From the NCBI GenBank assembly GCA_028583405.1, contig CM053259.1, positions 22,514,734 to 22,578,733 on the forward strand: a stretch of DNA of 64,000 bases. The letters are read 5' to 3'. This DNA is from Pogonophryne albipinna. Taxonomy: Eukaryota; Chordata; Actinopteri; Perciformes; Artedidraconidae. Position numbers and translations under genes: made by a program. Of the stretch, positions 26,700 to 38,670 are shown piece by piece. The notes under the pieces were generated by a model. It was not told where the DNA came from. It saw only the letters and a list, made by a program, of their open reading frames with translations, and did not search any database. The number at the start of each line of letters is the position of its first letter. Within the stretch, counting starts at the first letter, position 1.

Positions 26700-27370
26700 G
26701 GAATACCCCCGAACAGCCAATCCCCTCCCATCATCAAGACCATGTGACCCAACTGTCATCAGAAAGCCAGGAAATGGACATTTTCTTTCTTTCCCTCTCT
26801 ATAAATCTGGCTGTACAACCTTCTGAGAAGTAATGACGTTGTGTGCCGTCATAATGTCCAAGGCCAAACATACAGTAGATGTATGGAGTGTGTTGGCAAC
26901 ATGGATAGAAGAGATTCGGATTACCAAGCTGGAATCAAGAGTTCGTCCTCACCGTGTTGACTGGGCTATCTGTCAGTGTTTTGCTGTGTGAGACAGCAAT
27001 GTCAGGATGTACCTTTCATTCCATGTTTTCCTCTTTTTATTTGTAATTTAAGATTTCAGAGAATAAATCCACTAAGAAATGTCAATCTGGTCTTTTATTA
27101 ACAGGATTAATGTTGATGCCTAACCTTAAGGCAAAAACCAATACTAAGTATTTTATCGTTAAAACAAATTCGTTTTTCAAGTTAAAAGTCATATTTTCAG
27201 CCTCCAAATGAAACGTAGATTGATCTAAATCTGTAAAAGAGATAAATGGTTTGTGGAAGAAATGTGTTGCAATGACATGAAATGTGTAAAGTCTTGCACT
27301 GAAGAAACTTGTACTTATCGACATTTTTTAATTTTTTATTTCTGCGTGTGTACAAAATACCAGTCACTTA

Positions 27371-27700
27371 TTTATTGTGTGAATTCAAAAAAAGTCAGTT
27401 CATTGCATTGTAATTCAATCCACAGCAAATGCAGTTAAATAATAGTTGTAAATAAATAATTAACAATACTGTAAGTATAAAATCATTGTTTATAAAACGA
27501 AATTATGCAAATATTGCCTGAATAGCAGCGCTATCAAGCTGCTCAAGTAATGTCAAAATCTATAAATGAATCTTCTTCAAATAACTTATTTTCATAAATA
27601 ATTTTAGTGCAAGAAACTTACAATCATGGATTTTCCTATGATTAATAAATAACACTTTCCCCCAAAGTATAAATAACTTAAATAAATGTTGCAATACTGG
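27371..27700 (-). promoter_or_regulatory. AU-rich il6 3' UTR with poly(A) signal
   Basis: On the minus strand, downstream of the il6 stop, at least eight ATTTA pentamers occur (seen as TAAAT on plus between about 27436 and 27690), several overlapping as ATTTATTTA. AATAAA on minus at 27376-27371 is a candidate poly(A) signal. Such clusters destabilise cytokine mRNAs through TTP/ZFP36-type proteins; the function here is inferred. Confidence 0.6.
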
Positions 27701-27809
27701 GCGCTTCAAGCCCTGTCTCCTTAAAGACCTACACAATTATAGCACCCTTAATCTGACCCTGAGGATATTCCCTCTAGTGATTTTAAATATCTCATCTCTC
27801 GTTGTTTGG

Positions 27810-28281
27810 TTATAGAATCTGGAAGATGCCCAAACTGTCGTTGGCCATAGTTCCTCTGATCTTCTCCCTCTTAGTAATGGCTCTCTTGCCCTTCAGGAGG
27901 AAGTAGTGGAGCTGGCGTAGGATGTTGTGTGCAGTCATCTTTCTCTGGAAAGTGTTGGGGTTGTCGAGGTCATTCAGCAGCTGCACTTCCTGACTGCTGG
28001 TCAGAGCCGTCACCTGACCAGGGTTCCTCATCTGTGGGGCAGAAGAGACAGCTGTATTATAACTGAAATCTAGGATGAAGTCAAAGCCATTCCTATCATT
28101 AAACATTTACACATTAGACATTTACAAAACAAAGATAAAACAAGGACTTATCATTTCTAATAAATTAGCTTTAGCCAGTGTCAAAATATAACTTGGTACA
28201 GTCATCTACTGAGCTTAAGTTTTGAGGTACTTGGGTATTTACATGTGTTATTTTATGCATTTGTCAGCGATAGTTGCTATT

Positions 28282-28319
<38 letters not shown>

Positions 28320-29836
28320 CCTCTAGTTTTAATAATACAAATTGCCAACTTGTTAATATGCAAACATGAATGCATCAGTAACAATGATCGGATAATGTAA
28401 TAAAGATAATGCAAAAATGATTTTAAAACGTTCTAACCTAGGAGTCCTACTACTAAATATGTCTAAACTGTTATTGTCTATACAGCAACGATGATGAAAG
28501 ACTTCATAGCCATATGAAAAACCACATGAAGACAAAGCCAAAAGCTAACACTGTGCATTGAGACAGCTATGGACATTTCTAGTAAGCCAAAAGGAAGACA
28601 CCCACTTTTCTTTGGATCAGGTCGATCAGTTGGCCGCTGTAAGTTCGGACCTCTGCGCAGATCAAGCTGTTGGGGTACTCCTTCTCCACTTGCCTGAGAA
28701 GAACTGTGTAAATCTGCAGGCCTTGGACCATCCTTTGGAGACAAGCCTCCTTCAGAAAGGAAAATAAAATCACTGTCAGTGCTCACCCAGTTTTATTTCC
28801 TCAGTGTCACAATATGCCAAGGGAGGAGATGTACCTTGGTGAAGTTGGAGTAAAGGCAGCGTGCTGGAAGTGAGGAGACTTTGTAGTCTTCCAGAAATTC
28901 GTATTTCACCTGATTGTGGAATTCATCTTCAAACTGACAAAGTGAAACGGAATACAGGTTGTGATCAGAAAGTGAGACAAGACTAACATTAAAACATGCT
29001 GTAAAGTAGATTTACTCAAGTACTTACATATAATTTTGAGGTACTTGTACTCTACATGAGTATTTCAATTATTTTTGTGCTTATACCCCACTATAATTAT
29101 GAGGTAAATTGTGTACTTTTACTCCATTTATACCTTGAGTTACTTAAGTCTTATTTAAGTATTGATTATATATCACATCATTAATCAAAATCTGTAAAGT
29201 TACACCTGTAGTAAATTCACAAGCTACCCTGCAACATACAAAGTAATTAAAATAATTATAATCAAAATATATATTATTCTGAAATGGACCAATCTGCATA
29301 ATGAGTGCTTTTACTTTATGTAGGCCTACTTTAAGTATATTTTGATTCCAATACTTTTCTACTTCTTCTTGAGTTACATTTTGAATGCAGGACTTTTACT
29401 TGTGGAGTTTTCCTAAATTCTACTATTACTTAAACGCAATATCTGAATACTTCTCCCACCTCTGAAAATGACCCAGTGAAACTTGATGAAGTGAGTCTCA
29501 CAGACAATAGCACATCTTAGTGAATTTCCTGGAAGCTTTTTACCTCCTTTTGGTGACGTCTGGTTGCACCAAGGATCAGATCCCAGACCCTGGAGGTGCT
29601 CAGGAGGTCAGAGGGCCCCTCCTCCTCCTCACCGGAGGGGTCACCGGCCGCCGGGCTGTCGGTGGGAGCGTCTTCCACCGGAGCTCCGAGGGCGCACAGC
29701 AGCAGGGCGCACAGCATCACCGCAGAGAGCCAGAACGCGTCTGCGGAGAAGAAATCGAAATTAATTAAAGGAGAAAATACGCAGAAACTGTGCGCACCAC
29801 ACAGGTTGCTCACAACTTACTGAGTGGAGGAGACAT
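27810..29836 (-). CDS. il6: Interleukin-6; complete five-exon CDS
   Basis: Minus-strand exons 29836-29821, 29740-29544, 28933-28835, 28749-28606 and 28031-27810 join in phase to 678 nt, 225 residues. Residues 1 to about 24 form a signal peptide (hydrophobic SAVMLCALLLCALG before APVEDAP). An acidic EEEEGPSD stretch precedes the helical bundle. Cys97 and Cys107 followed by GL...Y...L at 114-122 fit the IL-6/G-CSF signature C-x9-C-x6-G-L-x2-[FY]-x3-L exactly. An N-glycosylation sequon NFT is at 101. The five-exon structure and tiny first coding exon match vertebrate IL6. It is a secreted four-helix cytokine acting through IL6R/gp130 to JAK-STAT3 in inflammation and the acute-phase response. It lies tail to tail with tomm7. 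An NF-kB site and TATA box lie upstream and AU-rich motifs lie downstream. Confidence 0.95.
28985..29462 (-). mobile_element. Non-autonomous hAT-like repeat in il6 intron 2
   Basis: Read on the minus strand it starts CAGAGGTGGGAGAAGTATTC (from 29462) and continues with AAGTAAAAGTCCTGCATTCA and repeated AAGTA/ACTT blocks. This is a very common teleost repeat with CAG.GGTGGG.GAAGTA ends. The left end is not sharp and no target duplication was found. It lies wholly between il6 exons 2 and 3. Confidence 0.55.
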
Positions 29837-29929
29837 GTTGAGCTGCCGGGAAGCACTTGTTGAGTTTCCACTGATGCTGAGGGCTGCCAGGTCCAGGAGA
29901 AGTTGTCTTGGCTTTGCGACGGGCTGTCA

Positions 29930-29936
29930 TTTTATA
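29930..29936 (-). promoter_or_regulatory. il6 TATA box
   Basis: TATAAAA on the minus strand, about 95 bp upstream of the il6 ATG, within ATATAAAATG. This spacing puts the expected transcription start near 29900-29905 with a 5' UTR of roughly 70 nt, similar to other IL6 genes. Confidence 0.75.
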
Positions 29937-29946
29937 TTCTGCTTGA

Positions 29947-29956
29947 GGGATTTCCC
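29947..29956 (-). promoter_or_regulatory. NF-kB binding site in the il6 proximal promoter
   Basis: GGGAAATCCC on the minus strand (GGGATTTCCC on plus) fits the GGGRNWYYCC consensus at every position. It ends 10 bp before the TATA box. The human IL6 promoter has its key NF-kB site in the same proximal position, so cytokine/TLR induction through this site is a reasonable inference. Further upstream, TGACGCAA around 29989-29996 resembles a CRE or C/EBP half-site, but that is weak. Confidence 0.75.
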
Positions 29957-29999
29957 AATAATCATGCATCAGGCACGGAATTAATAGTTTGCGTCAAGC

Positions 30000-31580
30000 A
30001 TCCGGTCTGGCATCAGTCCGTGGTTGATGGTGAATTTGGTGAAGATGGTCCACATGGAAGTGACCAGCGGGAGCAGGAATTTAAATAAGGTACACAAGCT
30101 GCTTTAACCTTTTCGTGCTACTTAAGGGTAAAAGATAAACTGTAGTATTTTTTTTTTTTCAAATAACAGTAAAGTACTTTTCAAACACACAATCGTTGTT
30201 GACGAGCAAAACAATCCCTATGACACATAATTAAAAGGGAAAATCCACTTAAAACCATGCATTTGCATAGCAGTATTCCCAAAGAAATGTTGGTGGTGAA
30301 TTCAAAATAAAATAAATACCCACTGACGAGTAGTCCATTTTTCTGTAGATTTTTAGTTTTAATAACCCATATATAAACTGCCTATATCTATTTACACACA
30401 ATTTTCTCCCCTTGAATGATGTTATGATAAATTTTTATGATGTCACAATACTTCCTGAAATGATCACTATCTCTCCCAATTTAGATTCCAGTCTTGAGCC
30501 TGTGTATTGAATTTGTCACCATTTACAAGTTTAATAGGTGCACATGTTGTGTCTCGTGTAATCAGTGGTTTTCTAATTGTTTCTTCACCATTATGTTCCT
30601 GTTCCAATATTAGTCATGATACTCGATTTTTCCATTCATGAGTTGGTTGATTACTCACACATTCTTCTTGTTATCACTTAAAACAGAAGGAAAGGGAAGA
30701 AGTTCATCGTGTGTTTTCACAGGTTTATTCCTTTCTTTCAAATAAGAATGACTTGCTAACTGTTTTCCATTAAATTCATCATTGCAACATGTTAGAAAGT
30801 GCTTTGCTCCACAGTGAGACGTTTTGTAATCAGAATATTCAATTTACTATAAATCCCCAAACCTACTATTTTTGACATGTAACTTCCCGTCTGTCTATTG
30901 GATTACTCAATGGAAACTGGAGAATTCACAAATTCAATTAAAGATAGCAATGCAAACTAAGAGATGTTGTATCTGTATGTTGTAAGAGCGGGTTTGTGTC
31001 CAGTTTTGATCAAGACGTGGTTTGGGACTTTCAGTGGACAGTTTGAGGCTTCAGAATAGCTCAGTGGTTGCAGAGTTTGAGGTTATTGGGAAGTGTCGAT
31101 GCTGCACATTGTCAAAACTCACTTTCACTTTGCTCTCTGGTATTACCTATACAGTCTATGGGTATTACAAGCTCTTAATTCATACATACAGTATATATCA
31201 ATTCTAAACCTTTAATACACTGAGGCTCATTCATGCATGTAATGTTTGTGTGATAATTGGGCTCAGTTTTGCTGTTTGTGTAGACATTTCAGTGAGCTGC
31301 ATGGATGAATCTCATTTCTGCTTTTGTTGGGACCAAATGATGGTCAAAGGGCGACATGCAAAGACACTCCTTTTATTACATTTCTTGATTTACTGTTTTT
31401 TCTATATAAATAATTTACTGTCTACATACATACATAAATACATACATAGTTGATACAAACACTTTGTCCCTTTTAATTAGATCATCATTGAAATCAACTT
31501 TTTTACTCTGTTATTGTTCATTATTGCAAATTCTATGTGCATGGCGAAAGGATTTGTCTCAGATGGGTGTGCACTGGTAT
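30000..31580. other. Intergenic region upstream of il6
   Basis: AT-rich unique sequence with no supported gene. Distal il6 regulatory elements may lie here, but none can be named from sequence. Confidence 0.5.
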
Positions 31581-31766
<186 letters not shown>

Positions 31767-31830
31767 AGTAAGTTTCAGGTTGGCACTAGTTTTCTGCTTT
31801 GTTACATTATGATTTACTGCATGTTTTTTC

Positions 31831-33798
31831 TCAGAGTGGATCCCTCACAGAATACACAAAAGAGTTGAAAAGTTGAGAAAACTGAGAGCGTTCAGATAGA
31901 TAGGACCTAAACCAGCCTAAAGCAGTTCCCTTTATGCCAACTAAGTGCTCTAGTCTTTGCAATAGTATATCATGATCGATAGTATCAAATGCAGCACTGA
32001 GATCGAGCAAAACAAGAATAGAGACAAGTCCCTTGTCAGAGGCTATTAGAATGTCATTTGTGACTTTAACCAGAGCTGTCTCTGTGCTATGATGTGTTCT
32101 AAAGCCAGACTGAAAATCTTCAAATAAATCATTGTTTTTTAAGTAATCACACAACTGTTTTGCGACTGCTTTCTCAAGAATTTTTGAGAGGAACGGAAGA
32201 TTAGAAATAGGTCTATAGTTGGCTAAAACCTCTGGATCGAGGTTGTGCTTTTTAAGAAGCGGTTTTATCACTGCTACTTTGAATGATTGTGGAACATAGC
32301 CTGATAATAAAGACATATTCATAATATTTAATAAAGAAGTGCTAATTAATGGAAAAACTTCCTTCAACAGCTTAGTTGGAATTGGGTCTAACATACACGT
32401 TGATGGTTTAGAAGAGAGAATCATTGAATTTAATTGTTCAAGGTTTATGGCTGAAAAGCATTCTAGTTTACTATCTAGTGTAATATTAGAACTTACGTTT
32501 CCGGGAGCTGTTGATAACACTATACTGGTCAAAGGCAAGAGGTCATTAATTTTGTTTCTAAGAGTAACAATTTTATCGTTAAAAAAGCACATAAAATCAT
32601 TACTACTGAGTGCTATGGGAATAGAAGGCTCAATCGAGCTGTGGCTCTCTGTCAGCCTGGCTACAGTGCTGAAAAGAAATCTTGCATTATTCTTATTCTC
32701 ATCTATTAATGAAGAGTAGTAGGCTGCTCTCGCTTTACGCAGTGCTTTCTTATATTCATTGAGAGTAATATGCCAAATTAAACGAGATTCTTCAAGTTTA
32801 GTGGAACGCCATATCCTTTCAAGTTGTCTCGACTTTTGCTTTATTTTGCGGGTTTTGGCATTATGCCATGGAGCTAATCTATGTTGTTTTATTTTCTTCT
32901 TTTTCAAAGGAGCAACAGAGTCTAATTTTATTCGCAGCGCATCTGTAGCACTATCAACAACATGATCAATTTGGGGTGGTGTACATTTTGTATAAGTTTC
33001 CTCCCTTACATGCAGACATGCTATCGAGTTAAATATTGGTGGAATCTCTTCCTTAAATTTGGCTATAGCACTAACAGATAGGTTTCTGCTGCAGGAGCTT
33101 TTGACTAATGCTTTGTAGTTTAGTAACAGTACTTCAAAAGTTACTAAGAAATGGTCGGATAAAGCAGGATTATGCGGTTCGACTAATAGTTGCTCAATTT
33201 CAATACCATAAGTCAGAACAAGGTCGAGAGTGTGATTATAGCAGTGGGTTGGTTTATTTACACTCTGACAGAAACCAACAGAATCTAATATAGAGTTAAA
33301 TGCAACAGTAAGGCTATTTTTATCATCGTCAACATGAATATTAAAGTCACCTACGATAATTACTTTATCTGTTTTAAGAACCAAAGTTGATAAAAACTCA
33401 GAGAATTCTGATAAGAATTCTGAATAAGGACCTGGTGCACGGTACACTGTAACAAATAAGATTGGCTGCAAAGTTTTCCAGGTCGGATGCGTAAGACTAA
33501 AAACGAGGCTTTCAAAGGAGGTATAATTTAATTTTGGTTTAGTATTGATAAGTAAACTTGAGTCAAAGATTGCTGCATCTCCACCTCCTCGGCCCGTGCC
33601 TCGGGCAATATGAGTATTGATATGGCTGGGTGGAGTGGCCTCATTTATGCTGACATATTCTTCATGTCTCAACCAAGTTTCAGTGAGACAGCATATATCA
33701 ATATTATAATCTGATATTAAATCATTTATCAATATTGCTTTAGATGCTAGAGATCTTATGTTTAAGAGACCACATTTAATCTTCCTGTTTTGTTGCAC
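31831..33798 (-). CDS. LINE ORF2: APE endonuclease plus partial reverse transcriptase
   Basis: A 655-codon open frame with no internal stop. Endonuclease motifs in order: [10 protein letters not shown] near the start, [29 protein letters not shown], and [11 protein letters not shown] (the catalytic SDH). RT motifs follow: [37 protein letters not shown] and [17 protein letters not shown]. The frame leaves the family after SYLSERSQF, and the last ~15 residues are read from flanking DNA. The YADD catalytic block, thumb and C-terminus are missing, so the enzyme cannot be functional. The long open frame suggests a fairly recent copy. Confidence 0.9.
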   Translation of the reverse strand: MQQNRKIKCGLLNIRSLASKAILINDLISDYNIDICCLTETWLRHEEYVSINEATPPSHINTHIARGTGRGGGDAAIFDSSLLINTKPKLNYTSFESLVFSLTHPTWKTLQPILFVTVYRAPGPYSEFLSEFSEFLSTLVLKTDKVIIVGDFNIHVDDDKNSLTVAFNSILDSVGFCQSVNKPTHCYNHTLDLVLTYGIEIEQLLVEPHNPALSDHFLVTFEVLLLNYKALVKSSCSRNLSVSAIAKFKEEIPPIFNSIACLHVREETYTKCTPPQIDHVVDSATDALRIKLDSVAPLKKKKIKQHRLAPWHNAKTRKIKQKSRQLERIWRSTKLEESRLIWHITLNEYKKALRKARAAYYSSLIDENKNNARFLFSTVARLTESHSSIEPSIPIALSSNDFMCFFNDKIVTLRNKINDLLPLTSIVLSTAPGNVSSNITLDSKLECFSAINLEQLNSMILSSKPSTCMLDPIPTKLLKEVFPLISTSLLNIMNMSLLSGYVPQSFKVAVIKPLLKKHNLDPEVLANYRPISNLPFLSKILEKAVAKQLCDYLKNNDLFEDFQSGFRTHHSTETALVKVTNDILIASDKGLVSILVLLDLSAAFDTIDHDILLQRLEHLVGIKGTALGWFRSYLSERSQFSQLFNSFVYSVRDPL

Positions 33799-34240
33799 TG
33801 TAGTAGTTGTTACATTTACTTTTATTAGGTTAATTTATTATGTATGACACCTCTATTAGGTTTTACCTTAAATTGTCCTTGGGCAGACACACACACCGCT
33901 AATATTGGGTATTTTATTGGGTTCGGGATTCCTATGGATGACTGCCTAGGAGAGAGCGCAGAGAAGCGTGTAAGACTGCGACTCCGCCTCCTGGTCTCAA
34001 CTCCAGTTTGTCATGGATTAAGTCCACAAAGCCCTGAAATGTTTGCCGAAATGAGATTTGCACCTTCCAAAGTAGGATGAATGCCGTCTCTCTTAATCAG
34101 ACCAGGTTTTCCCCAGAAGGCTGTCCAATTATTTACGAAGCCCACATTGTTTGCTGGGCACCACCAAGACAACCAGCGCTGAAATGATGACATGCGGCTA
34201 TACATATCGTCATTGATCAGATTGGGGAGATTATATAATT
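31879..34240 (-). mobile_element. CR1/L2-type LINE, truncated at both ends
   Basis: Minus-strand non-LTR retrotransposon with the tail of an esterase-type ORF1 (34205-34011) and most of ORF2 (33798 to about 31879). Its 5' end is cut at the junction with the hAT copy at about 34240-34258. Its 3' end stops inside the reverse transcriptase region, with no 3' UTR or tail. The order esterase ORF1 then APE endonuclease/RT ORF2 is known from CR1/L2-group LINEs of fish. Confidence 0.85.
34011..34205 (-). pseudogene. LINE ORF1 C-terminal fragment (SGNH/esterase domain)
   Basis: A 64-codon minus-strand frame reading FVNNWTAFWGKPGLIKRDGI, then HPTLEGANLISANISGL. The DGIH stretch is the Asp-x-x-His block that ends SGNH/GDSL esterase domains; such domains occur in ORF1 of CR1/L2-group LINEs. 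It ends about 210 bp before ORF2. The N-terminal part, including the serine block, is cut off at the junction with the hAT element. Confidence 0.7.
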
Positions 34241-34258
34241 GGTTATATAATTATATAA

Positions 34259-35483
34259 TTGGTATCAGTAAAATGTATAATCTACAATAAAATCTCGTTT
34301 AAAATTGTGTTACGATGTCTAAAGTTACTGATAAGTCACAGGTTTCCTGCCTGGCCTTGCCCGTGTATCATTACCCTCTCTCGCCTGGGCGCTGTGCATA
34401 GGCCCAGGCGAGAGTGCAGCAAGTGCTGCAGAAGCCAACTGTTGCTATCTTTAAACTATGGCGCCGAAACATAATTTCAGCCAATCAGCGTCGTCAAATC
34501 TGATGGTCACAGGGCGCCAGCGCCCGGTGCAGTCTGTGAGTTGTTTGGACTCGTATCCAAGGAGACAAAACAGGAAGCTGTCATACACTCTGGAAGCTGT
34601 CATTAGCAGCTAATGTGACAACTCCGTTTTTGATAATTATCAATAATTTTTTCAAAGTGACAGACACATTGGATTAACCTATGGATTAACCTTCAGCCGC
34701 GTTTTTCTCGTTTTTGATCAGAATAACAGCAAGAGGTGAGCATATCTCCGTGTTTTGCTACCTAAAGCTTCGTCGTGTGATGTCTGTATTTGCTTCCCCT
34801 GTCGCGAGTTCTGATCGCTCAGTGATGATACTTATATTTCTAGAATCTGTGGAATCTCAGCTTGTTAGCTAAGATTGTTTGTGCATATCCGATAAGTATA
34901 TCGATTGATTTATACCTAGAGGGCTCACTTAGACGCTTCTTGTGAGACTTGTGTTTTGTTTCGGTAAACATGGTTCATATCATCAGTTAGCTGAGTTTCT
35001 TCTCGTTAAATGAGTAGGACACATGAATAGTTTATTACATTTTAAGAAGCCCTGAGACACAGTTTCGTGAGAAAAGAAACGGGGGGAAAAAGCCCCTTAA
35101 CAGGTTAAATGGGAATTAAATCATTTTAAGTAATTTTGAGTGTTCCCAAAGCCCCAGTCTTCTGCAGTTTGTGTGGGCCTACTGTACTGTTTCACAGTTT
35201 ATGCTGTAGAAACTATGTCCAGGACAACGTGTTTAGAAGTTTTGGAAGATTCATAGCTAACCACACTGAAGATTATGGAGGTATTGATCAGTCTTCTCAT
35301 ATTTTTAAGCCTCAATTTGTCCTTCCCCCCCCCCCCCCCCCCTCTAACATCACCAGAAGTCATCATTTAAGGGGTCTTTTCTAAAAAAAGATTACCGGGG
35401 GAGCATCCCCCCGGACCCCCCTTGTATTGTTTGGTCACCATCTCCACAGCCCCACTTAAAATATTTTCCACCAGCCGCCACTG
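34259..35483. mobile_element. Second, partial hAT copy related to 558-3059 (inverted)
   Basis: 34259-34345 is the reverse complement of 2836-2915 joined to 1741-1772, and patches to about 34520 match 1600-1740. The right terminus CCACCAGCCGCCACTG ends at 35483 and matches the left end at 558, together with AAAATATTTT(CC). The other terminus is lost at the LINE junction. It lacks the nested element of copy 1. It also holds a 13-bp perfect hairpin CTCTCGCCTGGGC / GCCCAGGCGAGAG (34378-34390, 34402-34414) and a C-run at 35327-35342. Confidence 0.75.
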
Positions 35484-35518
35484 GTTATGACGCTGGAGGA
35501 GGTCGGACCAAAACCGCG

Positions 35519-35572
35519 GCGCAGCCTTGACACGGTGCAGCCTTGACGCGGCGCAGCCTTGACGCGGCGCAG
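35519..35572. repeat. 16-bp GC-rich tandem repeat
   Basis: Three units of GCGCAGCCTTGACGCG (small variations) plus a partial fourth, directly next to the hAT right end. Confidence 0.85.
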
Positions 35573-37145
35573 ACGGACCCGGTGGAATCTAGGGGTAAGT
35601 AAAAAGGGAGGGATACAATCGGTTAAGCAAACAAACTCTCTATCAGGAGACCATGAGTCTGCATGAATATAGTTAAAAAATGTTACCGTTAAATTAATGT
35701 TCTCTTATCTTATTTGCTTATGAGATAATATTGCCTTTGGCTATGGAGTTACTCCCTGAGACAGGAAAGATGTAGAGTCATATCCTCTTTTTGTAATTTC
35801 ATTATCAATGAAACTCAAATTCCGAGGAATTCTGCTCATTTACTTGCACTACATTTTTCTGTTTATCTGTGTTTTGTGTTGTGCCTGTGACCTAATATTT
35901 TCATCGGCATAACTATTGTAGCTATGTTCGTATGACTAAATAAAGAACCTTGAAACTTTAACCTTGAACCTCATTATTTCAGTTTTGCTCTCTGCATTTC
36001 TATTAACCCTTCGATTCTATACAGTTCAGTAGTCATGGTATGTCATGGTATGTGTCCTTGTCAAATGATCCTCCCAAAAAATATTTACAAAATACATTAT
36101 CATATAGAAGGAAGTTGGCAGTATTTTCACACACTGAAAGAACTGAAACATTGTCAACACATTTCACATAACTGTATTAGGTTATGTAAAAGTAAAAGTA
36201 TTAAGTGTTGATAAATAATATTAGCTTTAACTTAATATTTTTGCTTTCAACTTACCTATACTTATGTGACATCTGTTGACATAATATATAATTAAAGTAC
36301 ACTTTTCAGTTTTTTCAGTGCAGTAAATTCAAGCATTTCAATTCATATCATGCTATTGTAGATAGGCTATAAGGATTTATAAATTTAAAAAATTCTGTTT
36401 TTGGCTAATGCAGTGACCCTGGCTAATCTACTGTAGGTTAACCACATTAATGATCGAAACCTCTGACATTTCAGTGTTACTATAAAGCAGTTTACTATAA
36501 AGCAGTTTAGCCAATTGATTTACGACATTGGCTCCAATGGCCAAATACTACCCTTTACCTTTTTTTCAGATCCCCATATTCATTGTTTGCACTAAACCAT
36601 GCAGTTCACCATGGTCACTGCTAGATGGCACTCACGCAGCATATATGATGAGAGGAATCGTTCAGTTTGGAGAGAACTGTTCTGTGCTTTTCCCACGCAG
36701 CACCAATAATATATGACCCGCATATTGAACTGAAATAGCTTGAGGGCGTCTGTGCACATGGCAGTGTGTGTTTGACTGCATACACACACTCTCTAACATG
36801 TGCATGCACGTCAGACTCATTATGCTACTGTGGGGTGTGTGAAGTATTTATCATCTAATGGCTTTTTAATTGTCTCAGCAGGAAGGGGTCGCCTTGAAGT
36901 CCATTAAAAGTTTCTTCTTTGTTTGGATGCAAAACTGTTTATCTCATCCCCTCCATGCTGGTTCATAATGTTTGGCTTCATAGACTAACATGCTTATATC
37001 AATGTTTTGCAGGCATAAACTGCCCCTATATGAGTTAAACAAGACGCGTCTCATGCTTGCTGGACTTTAAGGCATATCCCACATAGGCACAATGCTAACA
37101 TGATGTTTACAGGGTCTAGTATTCACCATTTTAGTTTAGTAAGCA

Positions 37146-37148
<3 letters not shown>

Positions 37149-37223
<75 letters not shown>

Positions 37224-37233
37224 TGTGTGTGTG
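37149..37233. repeat. (GT)n microsatellite
   Basis: About 42 GT units with one TT interruption near 37221. Confidence 0.9.
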
Positions 37234-38212
37234 ATAATCAAACACATCGTTTTTAAGTATTGAACACACTGAAATGTTGACTGATGATGATGAAGCTAGA
37301 GGAAAAATCAGGGGGTTACTCATTATAACTCATCCTCTGGTCTAGCTGAGATGGCTGAAAAAGTTTTTTTTGTTGCGTCTAAAGGGCGATGCAGTTACCC
37401 GCACAGTGCTTTTTCATGGTGTGAGCTTTGCTTCTGTTCTTTACTTTACCTTATATGTCATATTGTGTCATAGTTTCTTGTTCATTTTAGCACGGCAGTC
37501 CTCTCCTCACTTTTTGTTTTAACTCAAATTCTGTCCTCTTCTTCTTGTCTGCTTTCAGTTTCTCCTTTCCTGTCTTCGGCTGGTTTCTCACCCATCACTC
37601 TCTCCACTCTTCTCCATCCTCCCCTTCCCTTTGTGCCTTTTTTCTCAGCCCACCGTGTTCTTTCCTCGTCTTCTCTCTCCCTTCCTTTGGCATTTATTTT
37701 TTATCCCAATGGACAGAGAGCTCCATAAGAGAGCAGAGGAATTGTATCTCTTCTCGGTTCGCCAGAGGCACTCTTCCATATTTAATCAAGAGTGCATTTG
37801 TTTGAAGAGGGCTCTGAAAATGTGTGTGAGTGAGTGATAAAGAGAGATGTCTGACCATGTGTGTGTGGATACGGTATTTGCATGCAGAAGGGAGGCATAC
37901 AAAAGTGTGTATATTTCCGTGTGTGGAGACAGTTTTTGGATGAAAGGCTTTCTCCATTCCTGGTAATTGGTTTACTATCTCTCTCTCTCCTTGCTCCGGC
38001 CCCTCTTGTTCTACCCTTTTCCCCATCTCCTTCCTTACTTTCCTTCCCCTCCCCCTATAATCCATTCTCCCTGTTCATCATCATGTAACATGGTGTATCT
38101 TACAGTATGGTGCTTGCACTATTACTGTATGTAGGGCTCATTCATTCAAGCGCTGTGCTATCAGGTTTATTTGATTTTGCTGCATGTGCATATGTGACAG
38201 TGTGTGTGTGAG

Positions 38213-38320
<108 letters not shown>

Positions 38321-38536
38321 AGTGGCTGGTCACAGTGGTCCCCAGAGACCGCAGAGCAGCATATTTCATCATCCTCCAGAGTCGGCACAAGAAAGCCCAA
38401 AGTCCCCTCCTTTTATTTTGCTTCTTCAGCAATTCAACACTGTGTGTTTTCCTTCTTTCCTTCTTTCACTTTCAAGCATCTGCTGGTGTTTAAAGTCCAA
38501 AATACAGATTCTGCTGCTTTCTTTAGATTTACCAGA

Positions 38537-38670
<134 letters not shown>

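Noticed and set aside
37545..38088. Several 70-120 codon frames on both strands
   Set aside because: Pyrimidine-rich low-complexity DNA; no splice-supported structure or motif.
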